From: UBA4615 sp035628395
GTDB lineage: Bacteria > Pseudomonadota > Gammaproteobacteria > Burkholderiales > Burkholderiaceae_E
DNA: 6,944 bases
NCBI GenBank assembly: GCA_035628395.1
Contig: DASPJX010000138.1
Location: 1 to 6,944, forward strand
Direction: 5' to 3'
Both the position numbers and the translations under genes were made by a program. The notes below the pieces were generated by a model, which saw only the letters and a list, made by a program, of their open reading frames with translations, was not told where the DNA came from and did not search any database. Shown piece by piece: positions 1-5,664 of the stretch. Position 1 is the stretch's first letter. Every line of letters starts with the position of its first letter.

Positions 1-714
<714 letters not shown>

Positions 715-716
715 CG

Positions 717-1625
717 TCAGGCCGATCCGTCGACGAACGCCCGGATCTTCGCGACGACGACGTCGGGCGCCTCGTGCACCAGCCAGTGCCCGCATTCGGG
801 CAGCCGCTCGATGCGCAGGTCGGGCACCAGCTCCTCGAGCCCGTCCAGCAGCGTCGGCAGCAGCGCCTGGTCCTTCTCGCCCCAGATCACCAGCGTCGGC
901 ACGCGCACCGCGAAGTCCTTCGGATCGAGCGCGAGCTTCGCGGCGCCCGGATCGCCGTCGGTCGGCGGATACAGCGGCGACGCCCGGTAGTAGTTGACGC
1001 CGCCGGTGACGGCGCCCGGCTGCGACCAGGCCTCGTGGTACGCGGCGCGGGTGGCCGCGTCGAACCACGGCGCCGCGTACGGCCCGACGAAGAACCGGTC
1101 GAACAGCGCGAAGTCGTCGGCCGCGAGCGCCCCCTCCGAGCCGGGCTTGCGCAGCCAGTTCATGTACTGGCTCGCCTTCTGCTGCGCGGGGTCGGACGCG
1201 AGGAGCCGCGCGAACGGCACCGGGTGCGGCGCGTTGAGGATCACCAGCTTCTCGACGCGCTCCGGATGCGCGCTCGCGAACGCCCACGCCGCCGCCCCGC
1301 CCCAGTCGTGCGCGACGACGATCGCGCGCTCGTGGCCGAGCCCGCGCACCAGCCCGTCGAGGTCGGCGACCAGCGCGCTCGCGCGGTACGCGCGCACGTC
1401 CGCGGGCTTGCTCGAGAGGTTGAAGCCGCGCAGGTCGGGGGCCACCGCGTGCCGGCGGTCGGCGAACTCGGGCAGCACGTCCTTCCACGAGTACCAGAAC
1501 TCGGGGAAGCCGTGGATGAACAGCATCAGCGGCGCGCCCTCGGTGCCCGCCTCGGCGCAGTGCAGCCGCACGCCCGGCTGCACCTCGACCTGCCGCCCGG
1601 TCCGGATCGACGGATGCAGGCTCAC
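717..1625 (-). CDS. alpha/beta hydrolase, soluble epoxide hydrolase-like (Asp nucleophile)
   Basis: A 302-residue alpha/beta hydrolase starting at GTG. Seen: HGFPEFWYSW at residues 38-47 (oxyanion hole), HDWGG with nucleophile Asp107, a helical cap at about 135-230, WGEKD with Asp252 as probable charge-relay acid, and CGHW with catalytic His280. In the cap, Tyr154 (before MNW..KPG) and Tyr213 (in VNYYRA) align by eye with the two epoxide-polarising tyrosines of soluble epoxide hydrolases. HGFPE plus both tyrosines favours epoxide hydrolase over haloalkane dehalogenase, and Trp108 in place of Arg argues against fluoroacetate dehalogenase. The product would be a vicinal diol. The GTG at 1623-1625 overlaps the TGA of the preceding SDR (GTGA), and the protein similarity begins right there. 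The same frame stays open upstream to 2204, but that part only shadows the SDR. Size is normal for bacterial members; no secretion signal is seen. Confidence 0.92.
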   Translation of the reverse strand: MSLHPSIRTGRQVEVQPGVRLHCAEAGTEGAPLMLFIHGFPEFWYSWKDVLPEFADRRHAVAPDLRGFNLSSKPADVRAYRASALVADLDGLVRGLGHERAIVVAHDWGGAAAWAFASAHPERVEKLVILNAPHPVPFARLLASDPAQQKASQYMNWLRKPGSEGALAADDFALFDRFFVGPYAAPWFDAATRAAYHEAWSQPGAVTGGVNYYRASPLYPPTDGDPGAAKLALDPKDFAVRVPTLVIWGEKDQALLPTLLDGLEELVPDLRIERLPECGHWLVHEAPDVVVAKIRAFVDGSA

Positions 1626-2500
1626 GGCCGGTCCGCCTTGACCGCGACGTCGCGCTTGTAGGTGAACGGATCGCTCGGCGTGCGCCGCGCGACGACGTCC
1701 TGCAGCCGCAGCTCGATCGACGGCATCATCTTCTCGTGCGTCACCAGGTAGAAGCGCTCCTCGCGGATCGCGTCGAAGGTCATCTCGGCGACCTGCGGGG
1801 CGGTGATCTTCCCGGACGCCACCGCCTTCTCGAGCTGCGCCTTCAGCGCCGCCTGCGACGCGGTCGGCGGCGCCTCGTTCGCCCGCTCGGGCGGCCGGTT
1901 GCGCTCGGAGTCGTTGATGCCGGTGGCCACGAACGCCGGGCAGAGCACGGTGACGCCGACCTTCGAGCCGACCAGACGCAGGTCGTGGTGCAGCGTCTCC
2001 GAGATCGAGACCACCGCATGCTTGCTCGCGTTGTAGACCGCCATCATCTGCGGGTTCACGAGCCCCGCCACCGACGCGGTGTTGACGATGTGGGCCTCGA
2101 CGCCCTGCGCGATCATGATCGGCGTGAACACGCGCACGCCGTGGGCCACGCCCATCACGTTGACGCCGAACACCCATTCCCAGTCGCGTGCGCTGCTCTC
2201 CCACGCGAGCCCGCCGGTGGCGACGCCCGCGTTGTTGAACAGCAGGTGCGCGCCGCCGTAGGCGTCGAGCGCGCGGGCCGCGAGGCGCTCGACGTCCTCG
2301 GCCTTCGAGACGTCGGTGCGCTCGCCGAACGCGTCGGCACCCTGCCCCGTCAGCTCGTCGACGGTGGCCGCCAGCGCGTCGGCCTGGATGTCGGCCAGCG
2401 CGAGCTTCATGCCGAGCCTCGCGCCGAGCCGCGCGAACTCGCGGCCGAAGCCGCTGCCCGCGCCGGTGATCACCGCGACCTTGCCTGCGAAGTCCTTCAT
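1622..2500 (-). CDS. short-chain dehydrogenase/reductase (classical type, probably NAD-dependent)
   Basis: A 292-residue classical SDR with a Rossmann fold. Seen: TGAGSGFG at residues 12-19 (cofactor glycine motif), Asp37 at the end of the second strand (ADIQ), NNAG at 89-92, Asn114, Ser143, Tyr156 and Lys160 (YNASK), so the catalytic tetrad is complete. An acidic residue at the end of beta-2 normally means NAD(H) rather than NADP(H), which suggests alcohol oxidation. The tail after about residue 190 is longer than in 250-residue FabG-like enzymes. It holds a charged, Pro/Ala-rich insert (about 195-225) and a segment ending PSDPF, probably a substrate lid. The usual PG after the active site is PA (CPAFVATGI). 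The ATG is fixed by a GGAGG at 2508-2512, 7 nt upstream. The gene follows the aldolase-like gene by 31 nt and overlaps the hydrolase start by 4 nt. Substrate unknown. Confidence 0.95.
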   Translation of the reverse strand: MKDFAGKVAVITGAGSGFGREFARLGARLGMKLALADIQADALAATVDELTGQGADAFGERTDVSKAEDVERLAARALDAYGGAHLLFNNAGVATGGLAWESSARDWEWVFGVNVMGVAHGVRVFTPIMIAQGVEAHIVNTASVAGLVNPQMMAVYNASKHAVVSISETLHHDLRLVGSKVGVTVLCPAFVATGINDSERNRPPERANEAPPTASQAALKAQLEKAVASGKITAPQVAEMTFDAIREERFYLVTHEKMMPSIELRLQDVVARRTPSDPFTYKRDVAVKADRP

Positions 2501-2507
2501 CGGATCG

Positions 2508-2512
2508 CCTCC
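2508..2512 (-). promoter_or_regulatory. Shine-Dalgarno GGAGG for the SDR at 1622-2500
   Basis: On the minus strand GGAGG lies 7 nt before the ATG at 2498-2500, an ideal spacing, and supports that start codon. It lies in the 31-nt gap after the aldolase-like gene. Confidence 0.75.
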
Positions 2513-2531
2513 GGGGCGCGCGACGCGCGCG

Positions 2532-3299
2532 TCACTGATCGTAGCCCGGGTTGCGGCGGTCGAGCTTGCGCTTGAGCGCGCCGTAGACCTGCTCGGTCGA
2601 CAGCACCTGGCGCTGCACGCCGACCGCGTGCTTCACGGTGTCGAGCACCGACTCGCCGATCTCGATCACGCCGTCGGGCCCGGCGGCGAGCGCGCCGACC
2701 TGCACCTGGCACGCGCTCTCGAAGGTGTACATGAACTGGAAGGCCTCGCCGACGGTCCGGCCGACGGTCAGCAGACCGTGGTTGCGCAGCATCATGAACC
2801 GGTTCTCGCCGAGGTTCGCCTGCAGGCGCGCCTTCTCGTCGTCGCGCACCGCGATGCCCTCGTAGTCGTGGTACGCGAGCGAGCGCATGATGATCGTCGC
2901 CTGCTGCGAGATCGGCATCAGGCCGCGCTTCATCGCCGACACCGCGACGCCCGCCCGCGTGTGCGTGTGCAGCACGCAGCCGGCGTCCTCGCGCACCGCG
3001 TGGATCGCGCTGTGGATCACGAAGCCCGCCGGGTTCACCGCGTAGGGCGTGGGCAGCACCGGCTTGCAGTCCATGTCGACCTTGACCAGCGACGAGGCGG
3101 TGATCTCCTCGAACATCAGGCCGTAGGGATTGATCAGGAAGTGGTGCTCGGGGCCGGGGATGCGCGCCGAGATGTGCGTGAAGACGAGGTCGTCCCAGCC
3201 GTGCAGCGCGATGAGGCGGTAGCAGGCGGCGAGGTCGACCCGCAGCTGCCACTCCTGCTCGGACACCTGCGACCGGATCGAGGACTGGGGGGCGTTCAT
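2532..3299 (-). CDS. class II aldolase/adducin-family protein lacking the canonical catalytic Glu
   Basis: A 255-residue protein of the class II aldolase/adducin fold (fuculose-1-phosphate aldolase, ribulose-5-phosphate 4-epimerase and adducin-head relatives). Seen: GWDDLVFTHIS at about 34-44, INPYG at 56-60, HTHTRAG with His111 and His113, and RNHGLLTVG with His174. These three histidines correspond to the zinc ligands. In FucA-type aldolases the segment before them carries a catalytic Glu (SSE....H); here it reads NPAGFVIH, with Gly92 in the Glu position. A metal site is therefore likely, but retro-aldol chemistry by the known mechanism is doubtful. Many proteins annotated only as class II aldolase/adducin family look like this and have no assigned reaction. 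The start is supported by AGGAG at 3307-3311. It sits between the enone reductase and the NAD-type SDR. A lyase, epimerase or hydro-lyase acting on a hydroxy-carbonyl intermediate is possible but is inference. Confidence 0.93.
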   Translation of the reverse strand: MNAPQSSIRSQVSEQEWQLRVDLAACYRLIALHGWDDLVFTHISARIPGPEHHFLINPYGLMFEEITASSLVKVDMDCKPVLPTPYAVNPAGFVIHSAIHAVREDAGCVLHTHTRAGVAVSAMKRGLMPISQQATIIMRSLAYHDYEGIAVRDDEKARLQANLGENRFMMLRNHGLLTVGRTVGEAFQFMYTFESACQVQVGALAAGPDGVIEIGESVLDTVKHAVGVQRQVLSTEQVYGALKRKLDRRNPGYDQ

Positions 3300-3306
3300 G
3301 GCGGGT

Positions 3307-3311
3307 CTCCT
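3307..3311 (-). promoter_or_regulatory. Shine-Dalgarno AGGAG for the aldolase/adducin gene
   Basis: AGGAG lies 7 nt before the ATG at 3297-3299 on the minus strand. It is part of a 12-nt leader, CCAGGAGACCCG (3302-3313), that also precedes the reductase gene at 3348-4349. Confidence 0.75.
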
Positions 3312-3342
3312 GGGTCGGTGGATTCGGGGAGGGAGGGGAACG

Positions 3343-3360
3343 CGCGCTCAGTCGAGCGCG
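3343..3360 (-). repeat. 7-bp inverted repeat across the stop codon of the reductase gene
   Basis: CGCGCTC (3343-3349) and GAGCGCG (3354-3360) are perfect complements with a 4-nt loop, spanning the TGA at 3348-3350. The RNA could form a short stable hairpin. No U-tract follows in the direction of transcription; a C-rich pyrimidine run does, so it does not look like an intrinsic terminator. In DNA this rich in GCG codons such a repeat may be chance. Confidence 0.35.
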
Positions 3361-4349
3361 ACGAGCTGCTTGCCGACGTTCGCGCCGCGCAGCAGCCCGA
3401 TGAAGGCCTCGGGCGCGGCCTCGAGCCCGCGCGCGATCGTCTCGCGGTACTTCAGCGTGCCGTCGGCGACGCGCCCCGCGAGCTCGGCGAGCGCGGGCGG
3501 CCAGGCGTCGGGCACCTCGGACACGATGAAGCCCTGGATGCGCAGCCGGTTGGTGAGCACCGAGCGGAACTGGTGGACCGGGATCGGCTCGTCGTTGTAG
3601 CCGGCGATCAGCCCGCACACCGCGATCCGTCCGAACGCGTTCATCCGCGCGAGCACCGCGTCGAGCCCCGGGCCGCCGACGTTCTCGAAGCAGCCGTCGA
3701 TGCCGTCGGGCGTCGCCGCCGCGAGGTCCTGCTCGAGCCGCCCGGCCTTGTGGTCGACGCACGCGTCGAAGCCGAATTCCTCGACGACGAGCCGGCACTT
3801 GTCGGGACCGCCGGCGATGCCGACCGCGCGGCAGCCCGCGGCCTTCGCGAGCTGCCCGACCACCGAGCCGACGGCGCCCGAGGCCGCCGAGACGACGACG
3901 GTCTCGCCGGCCTTCGGCGCGATGATCCGGTTCAGCCCCACCCAGGCGGTGACGCCGGGCATGCCGGCCACGCCGAGGAAGGCCTGCATCGGCACCTTCG
4001 AGGCGTCGACCTTGCGCAGGCCGCCCCCGCCGTCGGACAGCCCGTAGAGCTGCCAGCCGAAGCCGCCGACGACCACGTCGCCCTTCGCGAAGCGCGGATG
4101 CCGGCTCTCGACCACCTCGCCCACGGTGCCGCCGAGCATCGTCTCGCCGATCGCCTGCGGCTGGCGGTACGACTTGCGGTCGTTCATCGCGCCGCGCATG
4201 TACGGATCGAGCGACAGGAACCGGTTGCGCACCAGCAGGTGCCCGTCGGGCACCGGCGGCACGGGCGCCTCCTCGAGGCGGAAGTGCTCGGGGCGTACCG
4301 GGCCGTCGGGCCGGGCGGCGAGGACGATGCGGCGGTTGGTCTCGGCCAT
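3348..4349 (-). CDS. NADP-dependent oxidoreductase, CurA / leukotriene-B4 12-hydroxydehydrogenase-like (zinc-free MDR)
   Basis: A 333-residue medium-chain dehydrogenase/reductase. Seen: an N-terminal GroES-like half with SLDPYMRG at 46-53 and GGTVGEV at 73-79, GMPGVTAWVGL at 129-139, the nucleotide motif AASGAVGSVVGQ at 155-166, GIAGGPDKC at 177-185 (Lys184 probably contacts the 2'-phosphate of NADPH), FENVGG and GLIAGYN. These are signatures of the prostaglandin reductase/LTB4DH/CurA group, which lacks zinc and reduces the C=C bond of alpha,beta-unsaturated ketones and aldehydes with NADPH; none of the zinc-ligand cysteine clusters of alcohol dehydrogenases is visible. The length matches the family (about 330-345). 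The ATG at 4347-4349 follows AGGAG at 4355-4359 by 5 nt. The gene lies 35 nt after the thioesterase and 48 nt before the aldolase-like gene. Likely role: saturating an enone intermediate, or removing reactive enones. Substrate unknown. Confidence 0.95.
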   Translation of the reverse strand: MAETNRRIVLAARPDGPVRPEHFRLEEAPVPPVPDGHLLVRNRFLSLDPYMRGAMNDRKSYRQPQAIGETMLGGTVGEVVESRHPRFAKGDVVVGGFGWQLYGLSDGGGGLRKVDASKVPMQAFLGVAGMPGVTAWVGLNRIIAPKAGETVVVSAASGAVGSVVGQLAKAAGCRAVGIAGGPDKCRLVVEEFGFDACVDHKAGRLEQDLAAATPDGIDGCFENVGGPGLDAVLARMNAFGRIAVCGLIAGYNDEPIPVHQFRSVLTNRLRIQGFIVSEVPDAWPPALAELAGRVADGTLKYRETIARGLEAAPEAFIGLLRGANVGKQLVALD

Positions 4350-4354
4350 CGGGT

Positions 4355-4359
4355 CTCCT
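4355..4359 (-). promoter_or_regulatory. Shine-Dalgarno AGGAG for the reductase gene
   Basis: AGGAG lies 5 nt before the ATG at 4347-4349. The surrounding CCAGGAGACCCG (4350-4361) is identical to the leader of the next gene (3302-3313). This decides the start; the open frame extends to 4526, but only as a shadow of the thioesterase gene. Confidence 0.75.
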
Positions 4360-4384
4360 GGAGGGGTGCCGGGCGCGGTCGCGC

Positions 4385-4831
4385 TCAGGCGTCGATCGGT
4401 CGCTCGGCGTCGCCGGGCTTGGGGCGCCAGAGCTTGAAGGTGCCGTTCGCGCGGGCGACCAGCCGGCCGGCCTCGTCGCGCGCCTCGCCCTCGCAGAACA
4501 TCAGCGAGGTGGCCTTGTGCACGCACTCCCCGCGCACGAGGATGCGGCCGGCGCCGGGGCGCACGAAGCTCGTCTTCATCTCGACGGTGATCGTGTTGAT
4601 CGGCGCGTCGTAGTCGTCGGTGTGCGCGGCGCGCCCCGAGATCGCGAGGCAGGCGTCGAGCACCGTCATCAGCACGCCGCCGTGGGCGACCCGCATCGAG
4701 TTGCAGAGCTCGGGGCGCACCTGGATCGCGAGCTCCGCGCGGCCCTGGCCGAACGCGACGAGCTCGACGCCGAGGTGGTCGAGGAACGGGATGCGCCGCG
4801 TGCGGCCGTCGGGGAAGCGCATCGCGCTCAT
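4385..4831 (-). CDS. PaaI-family hotdog-fold acyl-CoA thioesterase
   Basis: A 148-residue hotdog thioesterase, the normal size for the PaaI/YbgC-like group. Seen: Asn44, His50-Gly51-Gly52 (AHGGVL) and Asp59 (VLDACLA). The spacing N-(5)-H-G-(7)-D matches the Asn, His, Gly and Asp active-site set of E. coli PaaI, in which the Asp is the catalytic carboxylate. A hotdog beta sheet follows (ITVEMKTSFVRPG at about 81-93, then the strand ending ANGTFKLW at 128-135). It would hydrolyse an acyl-CoA thioester to free acid and CoA in the cytoplasm, either as a pathway step or to rescue CoA from a dead-end intermediate. The ATG at 4829-4831 overlaps the TGA of the SDR by 4 nt (ATGA) with no clear Shine-Dalgarno, implying translational coupling. 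An in-frame ATG three codons later (4820-4822) is a possible alternative start. The acyl group is unknown. Confidence 0.93.
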   Translation of the reverse strand: MSAMRFPDGRTRRIPFLDHLGVELVAFGQGRAELAIQVRPELCNSMRVAHGGVLMTVLDACLAISGRAAHTDDYDAPINTITVEMKTSFVRPGAGRILVRGECVHKATSLMFCEGEARDEAGRLVARANGTFKLWRPKPGDAERPIDA

Positions 4832-5604
4832 GCCGCCATCACGCCGCCGTCGACGGCGAGCACCTGGCCGGTGATGTGCCGGCCCGCGTCGGAGCACAGC
4901 AGCACCGCCGCGCCCTTCAGGTCCTCGTCGTCGCCGAGACGGCGCAGCGGCGCGTCCGCCGTCAGCGCGTCCTCGGCCTTCGCCAGCAGCCCGCGCGTCA
5001 TCTTCGTCTCGAAGAAGCCCGGCGCGAGCGCGTTGACGTTGATGTCGTGCTCGCCCCACTCCGCCGCGAGCGCCCGCGTGAAGTTCACGAGGCCGCCCTT
5101 GGTCGTGTTGTAGCCGATCATCTCGCCCTCGGCCCCGCGGTTGCCGCGCAGGCCGGCGATCGAGGCGACGTTCAGCACCTTGCCGCGGCGGCGCGGGATC
5201 ATCGAGCGCCGCCCGATCGCCTGGGTCAGCAGGAAGATGCCGGTCAGGTTCACGTTCAGCAGCTTGGTCCAGGCGTCGAGCGGATAGTCCTCCATCGGCG
5301 CCGCCCAGTTCGCCCCGGCGTTGTTGACCAGGATGTCGACCTGCCCGAGCCGCGCGAGCGCCGCGTCGGCGAACGGCGCGATCGCCTCGGGCCGGCCCAT
5401 GTCGGCCGGGATCGCCGACGCCGACACGCCCTGCGCCTGCAGGTGAGCGACGGCCTGCTCGAGCTCGTCGGCCTTGCGCGCGGTGAGCAGCACCCGCGCG
5501 CCCATCTCGCCGAGCGCCTCGGCGATCTGCAGGCCCAGGCCGCGGGAGCCGCCGGTGACGATCGCCGTGCGGCCGGTCAGGTCGAAACGCTGTTTGACGG
5601 ACAT
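4828..5604 (-). CDS. short-chain dehydrogenase/reductase, FabG-like (probably NADP-dependent)
   Basis: A 258-residue classical SDR. Seen: TGGSRGLG at residues 17-24, TARK with Arg43 at the end of beta-2, NNAG at 94-97, Asn119, Ser148, Tyr165 and Lys169 (YNTTK), and a C-terminal DGGVMAA typical of FabG-like enzymes. Arg in the glycine motif (Arg21) and Arg43 favour NADP(H), so reduction of a 3-keto group is the likely direction, though 3-hydroxyacyl-CoA or alcohol oxidation is possible. It follows the acyl-CoA dehydrogenase by 60 nt and overlaps the thioesterase by 4 nt, which suggests a substrate carried on CoA. It is probably not the housekeeping FabG, since no acpP or fabD is nearby. The Shine-Dalgarno before the ATG at 5602-5604 is weak (only a GGA about 11 nt upstream). 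The start is supported because the protein begins one short helix before the first Rossmann strand, as is usual. Confidence 0.95.
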   Translation of the reverse strand: MSVKQRFDLTGRTAIVTGGSRGLGLQIAEALGEMGARVLLTARKADELEQAVAHLQAQGVSASAIPADMGRPEAIAPFADAALARLGQVDILVNNAGANWAAPMEDYPLDAWTKLLNVNLTGIFLLTQAIGRRSMIPRRRGKVLNVASIAGLRGNRGAEGEMIGYNTTKGGLVNFTRALAAEWGEHDINVNALAPGFFETKMTRGLLAKAEDALTADAPLRRLGDDEDLKGAAVLLCSDAGRHITGQVLAVDGGVMAA

Positions 5605-5664
5605 GGGGCTCGGGTTCCGGGAGTCGTGAAAGCGGGGTCGGACGAGGGTTTCGGCGCACCCGGC
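5605..5664 (-). other. 60-nt intergenic gap, longest in the window
   Basis: This lies between the stop of the acyl-CoA dehydrogenase and the first SDR. I see no convincing -35/-10 pair, no strong hairpin and no U-tract. It is probably a plain intra-operon spacer, though a weak internal promoter cannot be excluded by eye. Confidence 0.4.

Noticed and set aside
717..2204. A 495-codon frame as an SDR-hydrolase fusion
   Set aside because: The part upstream of 1625 is out of frame with the SDR and has no family similarity; the real protein starts at the GTG at 1623-1625.
2516..2533. GC-rich inverted repeat and 12-nt palindrome (GACGCGCGCGTC, 2522-2533) at the end of the aldolase-like gene
   Set aside because: It is made almost entirely of alternating C and G, common by chance here, with no U-tract for a terminator and little room for a loop.
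2532..3299. Calling the protein a sugar-phosphate aldolase such as FucA or AraD
   Set aside because: The catalytic Glu position is Gly, and there are no sugar kinase, isomerase or transport genes nearby.
3322..3340. G-rich run on the plus strand (GGGG, GGG, GGGG) as a possible G-quadruplex
   Set aside because: Only three G-tracts of three or more are present, so a stable intramolecular quadruplex is not supported.
2316..4613. A 765-codon open frame on the plus strand
   Set aside because: It runs antisense across five well-supported minus-strand enzyme genes. Its translation is an Arg/Ala/His/Val-rich low-complexity sequence with no motif, a normal by-product of very high GC. The other long plus-strand frames are the same.
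4828..5604. Calling the SDR the housekeeping FabG of fatty-acid synthesis
   Set aside because: It has the SDR motifs, but no fatty-acid synthesis neighbours, and it sits in a degradative-looking unit.
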